This document shows, one piece after another, positions 48,547-57,655 of a DNA stretch of 64,000 bases. This DNA comes from G020344215 sp039586575 (lineage in GTDB: Bacteria; Gemmatimonadota; Gemmatimonadetes; Palauibacterales; KS3-K002): positions 62,001 to 126,000 of the forward strand of contig JBDHKD010000002.1 of the NCBI GenBank assembly GCA_039586575.1, read 5' to 3'. Each line of letters opens with the position of its first letter. The stretch's first letter is position 1. The position numbers and the translations under genes are program-made. Below the pieces are notes generated by a model, which saw only the letters and a program-made list of their open reading frames with translations, searched no databases and was not told the DNA's origin.

Positions 48547-49653
48547 GTGTTATACGAATTTCTCTTTCCGCTGGCCGACAAGCACATCGTATTCAACCTG
48601 TTCCAGTACATCACGTTCAGGGCGGGTGGTGCCATGCTCACCGCCTTGCTGATCGCGTTTGTTTCGGGTCCGCCGATCCTTGCCTGGCTGCGCGGGCGGG
48701 GTATCGGGCAGGTGGTGCGGCTCGACGGCCCGCATGCACACCTGGACAAGGCGGGCACACCAACAATGGGCGGCCTGATAATCTTGGCTGCGGTGATACT
48801 GCCGACCCTGCTGTGGGCGCGGCTCGACAACCCGTACGTACTCATCGCCCTGGGTCTGACCGCCGCCATGGGCTTGCTCGGTTTTGTCGATGACTACTTG
48901 AAGGTCGTGCAGCGCGAGTCGCGGGGTCTGGTCGCGCGTTACAAGTTCGTAGGCCAATTCGCTCTCGGCCTGTTCCTGGGACTATTGCTCTGGCGCTATC
49001 CGCTGAGCGAGTACCCGGTTAACCACACGACCCTGCCGTTCTTCAAAGAGTGGCGGCTCGTCATCTGGGCACCGTTCTTCGTTCCGTTCGTCGCGCTGGT
49101 GGTCAGCGGTAGCGCGAACGCGGTGAACCTCACGGATGGGCTCGATGGGTTGGCGGCAGGATTGGCGGCGATCGCCGCTGGCACCTTCGGCCTGTTTGCC
49201 TACTTGATCGGCCGCGTCGATGCCTCGAACTACCTCGGGCTGTTCTACCTGCCGGGCGTCGGCGAGCTCTCGGTCTTCTGCGCCACACTCGCGGGTGGCG
49301 CTATCGGTTTCCTCTGGTTCAACAGTCACCCCGCGGACGTGTTCATGGGTGATACCGGATCGCTCGCTCTCGGCGGGGCGCTCAGTGCAGTGGCCGTCTT
49401 GATCAAAGGTGAGTTCTTGCTGCTGATCATTGGCGCAGTCTTCGTGCTGGAAGCCCTGTCGGTCATCATGCAGACCAGTTGGTTCAAGTATACGCGGAGG
49501 CGTCATGGCCAGGGTCGGCGGATCTTCCGCATGGCGCCCCTGCACCATCACTTCGAACAGCTCGGCTGGTCGGAGTCGAAGGTGGTCGTGCGCTTCTGGA
49601 TCGCGGGGGTGCTCGCCGCCCTGTTAGCACTCAGCACGTTGAAGGTTCGGTGA
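48547..49653 (+). CDS. mraY: Phospho-MurNAc-pentapeptide transferase MraY
   Basis: 368 residues from GTG 48547. About ten transmembrane helices carry the family signatures GTPTMGGLIIL, DDYLK (catalytic Asp pair), NAVNLTDGLDGLAAG, DVFMGDTGSLALGG and APLHHHFE. It makes lipid I from UDP-MurNAc-pentapeptide and undecaprenyl phosphate. It starts 11 bases after murF and its stop overlaps murD (GTGA). Confidence 0.97.
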   Translation: MLYEFLFPLADKHIVFNLFQYITFRAGGAMLTALLIAFVSGPPILAWLRGRGIGQVVRLDGPHAHLDKAGTPTMGGLIILAAVILPTLLWARLDNPYVLIALGLTAAMGLLGFVDDYLKVVQRESRGLVARYKFVGQFALGLFLGLLLWRYPLSEYPVNHTTLPFFKEWRLVIWAPFFVPFVALVVSGSANAVNLTDGLDGLAAGLAAIAAGTFGLFAYLIGRVDASNYLGLFYLPGVGELSVFCATLAGGAIGFLWFNSHPADVFMGDTGSLALGGALSAVAVLIKGEFLLLIIGAVFVLEALSVIMQTSWFKYTRRRHGQGRRIFRMAPLHHHFEQLGWSESKVVVRFWIAGVLAALLALSTLKVR

Positions 49654-51032
49654 CGAAACTCGAGTCGTGGTCAGAGCACCGGGTGGCGGTGCTGGGATTA
49701 GGCCGTAGCGGCCGGGCGGCGACGCGCTTGCTGGCGCGGGCCGGCGCCTCGGTCTACGCCAGCGATCTCGCGGCGGATGCGGATCTCCGTGCCCTGACCG
49801 ATGATCTGCGGGGACCGCGGGTCGAGGTCGAGTTGGGTCGCCACGACGTGGCGAAGCTCGGCAGTTGCGACCTGCTGGTGCTGAGTCCCGGGATCCCACC
49901 GAGCGCCGAGGTTCTTCAAGCGCCAAGTGTTCGGTCGATCCCGATGATCTCCGAGCTCGAGCTGGCCTTCCGATCGCTCGATGCTCCGGTCATCGCGGTA
50001 ACCGGCACAAACGGAAAGACGACGACGACGGCGTGGATCGGCTCGATGATGGAACGGGCTGGTATTCGCGTTGGTGTGGGCGGCAACATCGGACTCGCGC
50101 TCTCCGAGCTGGCTGTTCAGATCGACGCTCGATACGAGTGGATCGTCGCTGAGGTGAGCTCGTTCCAGCTGGCGCAGATCGACCGGTTCAAGCCAGCCAT
50201 CGGTGTGTTCCTGAACCTGTGCCCGGACCACCTCGACTGGCACGTGGACATCGATGACTACTATTCGGCCAAGGCGCGACTGTTTGATAACGCAGACGCG
50301 GACAGCCGGTGGGTGCTGAACGCCGAGGACGGGGGTGTCCTTCGGTTGGCGCGCGGGAAACCGGGCGACGCGCGCTACTTTCGCGTCGCCTCTCGACCTG
50401 CAGCGAACGAGGACGTGGCGTTCGTGGACCAGGGTGACCGGCTCGTAGCTCGCTACGGCGGGCGCAGGGTCGAGCTCGTCATGCGTCACGAGCTGCAGCT
50501 GCTTGGCGCGCACAACGTGGCGAACGCGCTGGCCACAGCCCTGGCGGCAGGCTTCGCCGACGTACCGTTGGCAGCGATGCGCGACGGGTTGCGCGATTTC
50601 GAACCACTCCCTCACCGCTTACAGCCGGTGGCGGAGAAGGGAGGTGTGTTATGGGTGAACGACTCGAAAGCCACCAACGTGGCATCCACCCGGGTGGCGA
50701 TTCAGGCGCTCAGCCGACCCGTCGTGTTGCTGCTCGGTGGCCGACCGAAGGGTGAATCCTTCGCCGCCCTGGTGCCGGACTTGAAAGGTCGAGTGCGGGC
50801 GGTCGTCGCCTACGGCGAGGCCGCGTTGCAGATCGAGTCGGAGTTGGGTGGTGAGCTTCCCGTTTCGAGGGTGGATGGACCGTTCGAAGACGTGGTGCGG
50901 CGGGCGCGCGATCTTGCCCAGCCGGGCGACTCCGCTCTTCTCGCGCCCGCCTGCGCCAGCTTTGACATGTTTCGTGACTACGAGGAGCGTGGCCAGCGCT
51001 TCATGGATCTCGTCAACCAGGAGTTGTCGTGA
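49650..51032 (+). CDS. murD: UDP-MurNAc-L-Ala:D-Glu ligase MurD
   Basis: 460 residues from GTG 49650 (overlap with mraY). The N-terminal Rossmann start is VAVLGLGRSGRAATRLLARAG; the ATP loop is VTGTNGKTTTTAW, followed by NIGLALSEL, VSSFQLAQID, LCPDHLDWH and VNDSKATNVAST. It adds D-glutamate to UDP-MurNAc-L-Ala. Confidence 0.97.
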   Translation: MTKLESWSEHRVAVLGLGRSGRAATRLLARAGASVYASDLAADADLRALTDDLRGPRVEVELGRHDVAKLGSCDLLVLSPGIPPSAEVLQAPSVRSIPMISELELAFRSLDAPVIAVTGTNGKTTTTAWIGSMMERAGIRVGVGGNIGLALSELAVQIDARYEWIVAEVSSFQLAQIDRFKPAIGVFLNLCPDHLDWHVDIDDYYSAKARLFDNADADSRWVLNAEDGGVLRLARGKPGDARYFRVASRPAANEDVAFVDQGDRLVARYGGRRVELVMRHELQLLGAHNVANALATALAAGFADVPLAAMRDGLRDFEPLPHRLQPVAEKGGVLWVNDSKATNVASTRVAIQALSRPVVLLLGGRPKGESFAALVPDLKGRVRAVVAYGEAALQIESELGGELPVSRVDGPFEDVVRRARDLAQPGDSALLAPACASFDMFRDYEERGQRFMDLVNQELS

Positions 51033-52177
51033 GGGATCTGGTCGGTGCCGTCACGGTCGACGCTTACGTACCTGCGGCGGGCAGTGCGCGGCGCGATGCG
51101 AGTGTGTTGCTCGCCATCACGGTCTTTCTGCTGCTGGTGGGGCTCATCACCGTGTACAGCGCCAGCTCGTTTATCGCCCAAAAGCAGGGGTTACCCGATC
51201 ACTTCTACCTGCGTCAGCAGTCGAGTAAGGCGCTGGTCGGATTACTTGCCTTGTATGTGCTGGCGCGTGTCGACTACCGAATCTACAAGCAGCTGGCGTG
51301 GCCGCTGCTCGGCGCGACGGTCCTCGCCTTGCTCATCCTTGTGGTGCCTGGCACGGAGGCCATCGCACCGCCGCGCAACGGCGCGCGTCGCTGGCTCGAT
51401 CTCGGCGTACAGGTCCAGCCGTCGGAGGCGGCCAAGCTGGTGATGGTGATCTGGGCGGCGGCACTGGCGGCGAAGAAAGGCGAGCGTATCCGCAGCCTGC
51501 GCTGGGGCCTGGCGGCGTTTGGCGTCGTGTACTTGGCTGTTGGCTTCTTGATCATGCTCGAGCCTGATCTCTCATCCGCCGTCCTGATCGGTATGCTCTG
51601 CGCCATCGTCCTGTTTGCGGCGGGTGCGCGTGTAGCTCACTTCATGCTCGTCGCGATGCTGGCGCTACCGGTCTTTTGGGAGTGGGTGCAATCGGCCTCG
51701 TACCGGGTAGCGAGGCTGGAGGCATTCTTCGGAGGTGGTGTCGATCCGACAGGTGCGGGTTACCAGCTAAACCAGTCTCTGATCGCTGTCGGCTCGGGTG
51801 GCCTGTTCGGAGTCGGCTACGGCGAGAGCGTGCAGAAATACTACTTCTTACCCGAGCCCCATAACGACTTCGCTTATGCGATCATCGCCGAGGAGTGGGG
51901 CCTGGTGGGCGCGGCGGCGATAGCGCTGGCGATCGGGGCCCTGGGAGTCTTGGGTCTGCGGATCGCGCGGCGCGCGCCGGACGCATTTGGCTTCTTGTTG
52001 GCCGTGGGCCTGACTGCGCTGATCGTGGTCAGTGCCATGATCCATATGTGCGTGACGTTGGGCTTGCTGCCGACGACGGGGGTAACGCTGCCGTTCATCA
52101 GCTACGGTGGTTCCAGCTTGGTGGTGTCGCTGGCGGCGGTGGGGATCCTCCTCAACATCGGCAGTTGGCGAGCGTGA
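51029..52177 (+). CDS. ftsW: Septal peptidoglycan polymerase FtsW
   Basis: 382 residues from GTG 51029 (overlap with murD). A SEDS-family membrane protein with about ten helices. Signatures are LITVYSASSF, GARRWLDLGVQVQPSEAAKL (with the catalytic Asp loop downstream), ALIVEP-like FLIMLEPDLSSAVL, AGYQLNQSLIAVGSGGLFGVGYG, PEPHNDFAYAIIAEEWG and LPFISYGGSSL. With FtsI it polymerises septal glycan. RodA is the alternative family member, but the dcw position supports FtsW. Confidence 0.96.
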   Translation: MRDLVGAVTVDAYVPAAGSARRDASVLLAITVFLLLVGLITVYSASSFIAQKQGLPDHFYLRQQSSKALVGLLALYVLARVDYRIYKQLAWPLLGATVLALLILVVPGTEAIAPPRNGARRWLDLGVQVQPSEAAKLVMVIWAAALAAKKGERIRSLRWGLAAFGVVYLAVGFLIMLEPDLSSAVLIGMLCAIVLFAAGARVAHFMLVAMLALPVFWEWVQSASYRVARLEAFFGGGVDPTGAGYQLNQSLIAVGSGGLFGVGYGESVQKYYFLPEPHNDFAYAIIAEEWGLVGAAAIALAIGALGVLGLRIARRAPDAFGFLLAVGLTALIVVSAMIHMCVTLGLLPTTGVTLPFISYGGSSLVVSLAAVGILLNIGSWRA

Positions 52178-52181
52178 TGAC

Positions 52182-53321
52182 GTGGTACACCGTGCGATCA
52201 TTGCTGGCGGCGGAACGGGCGGGCACTTGTACCCGGCCCTCAACCTGACCGAAGCGCTCAGGAGGTCGGCGGAGAATGAGATCGAGTTACTGGTTGTCGG
52301 GGCAGAGCGAGGGATCGAAGCTCGAATACTTCCGGCGCGGGGCGTGCCGCATCGTCTGCTCCCTCTGGAGCCGATCTATCGGAATCGGCCTTGGCGCAAT
52401 TGGCGGACAATGCGCTCGGCTCTCGCAGCGAGTCGTGAGATCCACCGCCTTTTCGATTCGTTCGCTCCCCACTTGGTGGTCGGTACAGGCGGCTACGCTG
52501 CAGGACCGGTGGTGGCATGGGCCGTCGCTCGTGGTTTCAAGACAGCGATCCAGGAGCAGAACAGCTATCCAGGCCTCACGACACGCTGGTTGGCGCCCTA
52601 TGTGGACCAGCTACACCTGGGTTACGAGGAGGCGATGAAGAACCTGTGGCCGGGACCCGACACGCTCGTTCGCGTCCACGGGAATCCGATCCGTTGGCCG
52701 GACCAGCGACCGCATCCTGAATCGGCCCGCCAGCAGTACGGTCTGGCGCCGGGGCGCGTCGTTCTGGTGGTCGGCGGCAGCCAGGGCGCTGCTGCGCTCA
52801 ACGATGGGCTCGTTGCGGCGATCGAGGCTGTCCAGAGGGGCGAGCTGCCGAATCTGCCGCCGGATGTGCAGCTCCTGTGGTCCACAGGGCCCGGGCACCA
52901 TGACGGCGTATCCGAGCGGTTGGCGCGGCTCGAGAGCCAGGTTCCCGTGAGAACGCTACCGTACATCACGGAGATGGAGAATGCGCTCTCGTTGGCAACG
53001 CTGGCGGTCTCGCGCGCCGGGGCGCTGACGCTCGCCGAGCTGTGCGCCTGGGGTGTGCCAGCGGTGCTCGTGCCATTCCCCTATGCGGCGGCTGACCACC
53101 AGCTGCGCAACGCTCGGGCGATGGAGCAAGCCGGCGCCGCCCTCGTCATCGAGGAACGCGAGGTCAAGAAGGATGCCGCGAGCCTCTGGCTGACGGTTCT
53201 CGACCTGTTGAGCTGGCCGCAGCGGCTGGAAAAGATGAGGGAGGCGGCGCAAGGGCGGGGCAACCCGCGGGCAGCTAGCGATATCGCCGCCGATCTCTGG
53301 CGTCTGATGGAGGACCGTTGA
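52182..53321 (+). CDS. murG: UDP-GlcNAc:lipid I GlcNAc transferase MurG
   Basis: 379 residues from GTG 52182, four bases after ftsW. The N-terminal loop is IIAGGGTGGHLYPALNL, followed by PHLVVGTGGYAAGPVV, IQEQNSYPGLTTRWLA, VVGGSQGAAALN and the C-terminal donor site VSRAGALTLAELCAWGVPAVLVPFP. It converts lipid I to lipid II at the inner face of the membrane. Confidence 0.96.
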   Translation: MVHRAIIAGGGTGGHLYPALNLTEALRRSAENEIELLVVGAERGIEARILPARGVPHRLLPLEPIYRNRPWRNWRTMRSALAASREIHRLFDSFAPHLVVGTGGYAAGPVVAWAVARGFKTAIQEQNSYPGLTTRWLAPYVDQLHLGYEEAMKNLWPGPDTLVRVHGNPIRWPDQRPHPESARQQYGLAPGRVVLVVGGSQGAAALNDGLVAAIEAVQRGELPNLPPDVQLLWSTGPGHHDGVSERLARLESQVPVRTLPYITEMENALSLATLAVSRAGALTLAELCAWGVPAVLVPFPYAAADHQLRNARAMEQAGAALVIEEREVKKDAASLWLTVLDLLSWPQRLEKMREAAQGRGNPRAASDIAADLWRLMEDR

Positions 53322-54736
53322 GCGACACGCGCGATCTCGTGAGGCTGGCCGAGCGCGGCTCACCGATCCACCTGATGGGGATCGGCGGGGCCGGCATGGC
53401 GGGCCTCGCCCTACTACTGGCCGCTCGTGGCGCCGCCGTTAGCGGTTGCGACCGCGAGTCGAACGAGACGACGGCCGATCTGCAGCGGCGTGGCCTGACG
53501 GTGTTCACGGGCCACGCAGCGGACCACGCTCTCGGGCAAGCGGTCATGGTGCACACCTCCGCCGTGCCGGCGGAGCATCCCGAGTTGGAGGCTGCCCGCG
53601 ACCAGTGTATTCCGGTGCTGAAGCGAAGCGAGGCGCTCGCCGCGCTGGTGAATGCCGGTTCGTTGATCGCGATCTCGGGCACGCACGGCAAGACCACGAC
53701 GAGCGCGCTCACGGCGCTGGCGCTCGAGTGTGCCGGGCACGATCCGACGGCCCTAGTGGGTGGCCGTGTCCCGGCCTGGGGAGGCAATGCGCGTATCGGA
53801 TCCGGCCTCACCTACGTGGTGGAGGCGGATGAGTATGATCGCTCGTTCCTGAGCCTCTGGCCCAAGTTCGCCGTAGTCACGTCCGTCGAGGCTGAGCACC
53901 TGGACACCTATGCCAGCTACGCGGAGCTGGAAGCGGCCTTCGATGAGTTCGTCGGCCGTGTGCCCGAGGACGGCCGCGTGATCGCCTGTGGCGATGACGC
54001 CGGCGCGCGACGCCGGCTCGAGGGGCTGGGCGATCGTGGCTTGGCCTATGGCCTCGGCGAGGATGTCGAGCTCTGTGCCCGCGCGATAAGCTATGAACGC
54101 GAGCGCACGACCTTCACCTTGAGTCGGAATCGTGAGTCGCTCGGTGATTTCGCGTTGGCTCTACGGGGTCCTCACAACCTCCGCAATGCACTCGCCGTCT
54201 TGGGTGTCATGCTGGCGCTCGGCCTCGACCCGAACAGCGCGGCGCCGGCGCTTGCCAGCTTCTCCGGCGTGGACCGGCGCTTCCAGGCACTTGGTGAGGC
54301 GGCTGGCGTGACCGTCATCGACGACTACGCCCACCACCCCACTGAGGTGGCAGCCACGCTGGAAACGGCTCGTCAGGCCTTCGCCGGTCGTCGGCTGGTG
54401 GTCGCGTTTCAACCCCACCTGTACAGTCGAACGCGCGCCTTTGCCCGCGAGTTCGGCGAACGTTTGGCTGGAGCCGACCTGGTGTTCGTCACGGAGATCT
54501 ATGCAGCGCGCGAGCAGCCGCTCCCCGGTGTGACCGCCGAGCTCGTCGTGGAGGCGGCGCGCCTGGCGGCGGGCCCGGCGCAGGTCCGCCACGTGGAGAG
54601 CCTCCCGGACCTGACCGCCGCGTTGCTGGACGAACTTCGGGCCGGCGATGTGCTCATGACGCTCGGCGCTGGCGATATCGGCAGCGTCGCCGCGGCTATA
54701 CTGAGCTATCTCGGGCGGAGCCATGTGGATGAGTAA
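53318..54736 (+). CDS. murC: UDP-MurNAc:L-Ala ligase MurC
   Basis: 472 residues from TTG 53318 (TTGA overlap with murG). The UDP-binding start is IHLMGIGGAGMAGLA; other blocks are VHTSAVPAEHPEL, SGTHGKTTTSAL, EADEYDRSFL, GPHNLRNALA, DDYAHHPTEVAATL and FQPHLYSRT. It catalyses the first amino-acid addition in stem-peptide synthesis. It runs 14 bases into murB. Confidence 0.97.
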   Translation: MSDTRDLVRLAERGSPIHLMGIGGAGMAGLALLLAARGAAVSGCDRESNETTADLQRRGLTVFTGHAADHALGQAVMVHTSAVPAEHPELEAARDQCIPVLKRSEALAALVNAGSLIAISGTHGKTTTSALTALALECAGHDPTALVGGRVPAWGGNARIGSGLTYVVEADEYDRSFLSLWPKFAVVTSVEAEHLDTYASYAELEAAFDEFVGRVPEDGRVIACGDDAGARRRLEGLGDRGLAYGLGEDVELCARAISYERERTTFTLSRNRESLGDFALALRGPHNLRNALAVLGVMLALGLDPNSAAPALASFSGVDRRFQALGEAAGVTVIDDYAHHPTEVAATLETARQAFAGRRLVVAFQPHLYSRTRAFAREFGERLAGADLVFVTEIYAAREQPLPGVTAELVVEAARLAAGPAQVRHVESLPDLTAALLDELRAGDVLMTLGAGDIGSVAAAILSYLGRSHVDE

Positions 54737-55616
54737 TGTGCCGCTGGCCGGGCTAACCCGCTGGAAGATCGGGGGGCCTGCGCCCGCCTACGCCAGGGCG
54801 AGCTCCGAGGAAGAGCTACGGGCTCTGCTGGCTGAGCTGGCTGGCGAGCGCGTTCTCGTTCTGGGTCGCGGAGCCAATGTACTGGTCGCCGACGATGGGC
54901 CGGGCGCGCCCGTGCTGCAGCTGGAAGGTGAATTTGCAGACCACGAAGTGCTGGAGCGTAGCATCCTCTTTGGTGCTGGGGCGCCGATCTCGGCCGTCGT
55001 GCAGGCGGCGCGCCGCGCGGCTCGCGCAGGGCTCTGGATCCTCGAGGCTGTTCCCGGGACGATGGGCGGCGCCTTGCGTATGAACGCTGGGACCGCCGAG
55101 GAAGGGGTCTGGGAGCGGACGCTGTGGGCCGAGGCACTGTGGCCCGACGGGGCCGTGAAACGGCTGACCCGAGCGGACGTCCGGCCACGCTACCGGGGCA
55201 TCGAACTCGACGCCGCCGCGATCTTCTTGCGGGGTGAGCTGGAGGCCTTGGCCGGCGAACCGGAGCGCGTCGAACACGAACACCGGAGCCGGCGGGAGGC
55301 GAAGCTCGCGGCTCAGGTCTACGACCAGCCGACCTGTGGCTCCACTTGGAAGAACCCGGAGCCGCCGGCGCCGGCGGCCTGGCAATTGGTGGATCGTGTC
55401 GGGTTGCGCGGTGCCCGGCGGGGCGATGCTCAGATCTCGTCGAAGCACGCGAACTTCATCGTCAATTGCGGCAACGCCCGGGCGCAGGATGTGATCGATC
55501 TACTGGTCGAGACACGGCGTCGCGTGCTCGAGGCGACGGGGATCGCCCTCGAGCCCGAGATCCAGTTCTGGGGATTCTCGGACGAGGTGCTCAGACAGGT
55601 GGGGGCGGCCCGATGA
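54723..55616 (+). CDS. murB: UDP-N-acetylenolpyruvoylglucosamine reductase MurB
   Basis: 297 residues from ATG 54723. FAD-binding blocks are VLGRGANVLVADDG and PGTMGGALRMNAGT. The catalytic serine is in CGSTWKNP, and the glutamate in the final LEPEIQFWG. KHANFIVNCGNARAQDVIDL matches the conserved third domain. It reduces the enolpyruvyl group to make UDP-MurNAc. It overlaps murC and ftsQ. The YRGIELDAAAIFLRGELE stretch is slightly divergent from the usual YRxS motif, fitting a type II-like MurB. Confidence 0.94.
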   Translation: MWMSNVPLAGLTRWKIGGPAPAYARASSEEELRALLAELAGERVLVLGRGANVLVADDGPGAPVLQLEGEFADHEVLERSILFGAGAPISAVVQAARRAARAGLWILEAVPGTMGGALRMNAGTAEEGVWERTLWAEALWPDGAVKRLTRADVRPRYRGIELDAAAIFLRGELEALAGEPERVEHEHRSRREAKLAAQVYDQPTCGSTWKNPEPPAPAAWQLVDRVGLRGARRGDAQISSKHANFIVNCGNARAQDVIDLLVETRRRVLEATGIALEPEIQFWGFSDEVLRQVGAAR

Positions 55617-56365
55617 AGGGGCGGAGCGCTCTACCGCGAGCGGCGTTCCTGCTCGGCCTCCTGGCGGTGGCTGGCGGCATAGGCGCCTGGCTGTGGGGCG
55701 GGTCGCTGCTTTCGCACTTCGAGTACTTCAGGGTGCGACGCGTCGAGGTCGCAGGGACGCGCTGGCTCGCTCCTGACTCGGCACTGCGTCTTGCGGCCAT
55801 CGGGCGCGAGCGCTCGGTCTGGGACGACTACTCCGATGTGGAGCGACGATTGGTCAGGCACCCGTTGATCGAAGGGGCCCAAGTACGACGCTCGGGAATT
55901 CATGGCCTGCAGGTCGTGGTTCGTGAGGTCGAGCCGGTCGCCCTGGTGGGTGTGCCCGGGCTTCGCGCGGTGCTCGGCGACGGTACGCTGCTTCCCATCG
56001 ATCCGGCGGGTGCCGCACTCGACTTGCCGCTACTGACGATGGCTGCGGCGGTATCGGCTGATTCGAGTCGCCTGCGTGGCGGCCCGGCGATGCAGGCGCT
56101 CGAGTCGTTTGTCCAGCTGCAGGAGGTCGATCCTGGTCTTGCCGCTGTCGTCTCCGACTTCAGTCTGCTCGATGGCGGTGGGCTAATGATACACTTGACG
56201 GTTTCGCAGCCCGCACAGCGTCTTGCCATGCCCGCGGCGATAGATGAGATACTCGCCCGACGTGTGCGAGCCACGTTGGCCGATCTGAAGGGACGTGGCA
56301 TCGAGGCATCGCTCGTGGAGGCACGCTACGCGGGGATTATCGTGGTACAGAGAGGCAAACTATGA
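55613..56365 (+). CDS. ftsQ: Cell division protein FtsQ
   Basis: 250 residues from ATG 55613. A cytoplasmic basic start and one transmembrane helix (about 12-30) precede a POTRA domain (FEYFRVRRVEVAGTRWLAPDSALRL) and a beta domain (about 110-250). Sequence conservation is low, as usual for FtsQ; identification rests on topology, POTRA pattern and position between murB and ftsA. It should connect the FtsL/B pair to the divisome. Confidence 0.88.
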   Translation: MKGRSALPRAAFLLGLLAVAGGIGAWLWGGSLLSHFEYFRVRRVEVAGTRWLAPDSALRLAAIGRERSVWDDYSDVERRLVRHPLIEGAQVRRSGIHGLQVVVREVEPVALVGVPGLRAVLGDGTLLPIDPAGAALDLPLLTMAAAVSADSSRLRGGPAMQALESFVQLQEVDPGLAAVVSDFSLLDGGGLMIHLTVSQPAQRLAMPAAIDEILARRVRATLADLKGRGIEASLVEARYAGIIVVQRGKL

Positions 56366-57600
56366 TCGCGACACCTTACTTAATCGGTGCTCTCGATGTC
56401 GGCTCGACCAAGACTTGTGCTGTCATCGGTGAGTTGATCTTGAGCGGTGAAGGACCCGCCGAGGTGAGAATTCTCGGTGTGGGACAGGTGAAGCCGAGCG
56501 GCATTCGGCGCGACGCCGTGAGCAACCTGGAAGAGACGACCGAGGAGATCCGTCAGGCGCTCAAGCAAGCCGAGCTGATGGCTGGAGTGCAGCCGCGCGC
56601 TCTGTACGTGGGGATTTCCGCCGAATACGTGCAGACGAGCGCCTCAAACGGTGTGGTCGCGATCGGGGGCGACGAGATCAGCGACGCCGACGTCGAGCGT
56701 GTGCACGAGGTTGCACGCGCGGTTGTCGTACCGCCGGACAAGGAACTGCTGCATGTGATTCCCCAGGACTACTCTGTGGATCATCGTGGTGGCATCCAGC
56801 AGCCGGTAGGGATGCTCGGCACGCGTCTCGAAGCGGATGTTTTTATGGTACTGGGCTCCGGCGCCGCCGCGCGCAATCTCCGCAAGGCCGTCGCGCGGGC
56901 CGGATACGAAGTCGCGCAATTGGTCCTGAACCCGCTTGCCACCGGGCTCAGCGTGCTCACGGCGGAGGAACGCGAGGTCGGGGCGGCGGTCGTGGCGATC
57001 GGCGGCCGGACTACCGAGATCGCCGTATTTCACGAGGGTAAGATCCGCCACGTCGCGGTCGTACCCTGTGGTGGTGTCAGCTTCACCAACGACCTGGTCA
57101 AAGGGCTCGGCATTCCGTACGCCGAGGCCGAGCGGGTGAAGGAGCGATTCGGGGTAGCCACCACTCGGCTGGTTGACCCGGAGCAGACCGTCGAGGTCCC
57201 CGGGCCCGCGCCGGGGGCGCGTAAGCACATGCCGAGAGAGCTGCTTGCCCACATCATCGAGCAGCGGATGGATGAGATACTCACCCTCGTGTTGCACGAG
57301 ATCGAGCGTGCTGGCTACGCGCATCGACTTGGCGGCGGCGTCGTGCTGACCGGCGGTGGCGCCAGTCTCGAGGGCACGCTCGATGTGGCGAGCTCGGTCT
57401 TCACGATGCCGGTTCGCTGTGGTGCGCCGGGCGCCGGGCTCGGCGGCCTGGCCGACTCGGTTCGCCGTCCGAAGTTCGCCACAGCCGCCGGGCTACTGCT
57501 CTTCGGAGTCGGGCGGATACGCGATGACTTCGGCAACGGGAAACGGCCCACGCTGCGGGCCCTTTCGAAGGTAGGTGGATGGCTGCGGGAGTTCTTTTAA
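56362..57600 (+). CDS. ftsA: Cell division protein FtsA
   Basis: 412 residues, overlapping ftsQ by four bases. An actin-like ATPase: phosphate-1 GALDVGSTKTCAVIGE, the SHS2/1C subdomain (about 85-165), phosphate-2 AAVVAIGGRTTEIAVFHEG, adenosine motif GVVLTGGGASLEG, and a C-terminal amphipathic end SKVGGWLREFF that would bind the membrane. It tethers FtsZ to the membrane. It lies 55 bases before ftsZ. Confidence 0.96.
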   Translation: MIATPYLIGALDVGSTKTCAVIGELILSGEGPAEVRILGVGQVKPSGIRRDAVSNLEETTEEIRQALKQAELMAGVQPRALYVGISAEYVQTSASNGVVAIGGDEISDADVERVHEVARAVVVPPDKELLHVIPQDYSVDHRGGIQQPVGMLGTRLEADVFMVLGSGAAARNLRKAVARAGYEVAQLVLNPLATGLSVLTAEEREVGAAVVAIGGRTTEIAVFHEGKIRHVAVVPCGGVSFTNDLVKGLGIPYAEAERVKERFGVATTRLVDPEQTVEVPGPAPGARKHMPRELLAHIIEQRMDEILTLVLHEIERAGYAHRLGGGVVLTGGGASLEGTLDVASSVFTMPVRCGAPGAGLGGLADSVRRPKFATAAGLLLFGVGRIRDDFGNGKRPTLRALSKVGGWLREFF

Positions 57601-57655
57601 GGGACCGCTGCGTTGCAGTTGCTGTGTAGAACGTTGAACTGGGGAGGGGATGAGG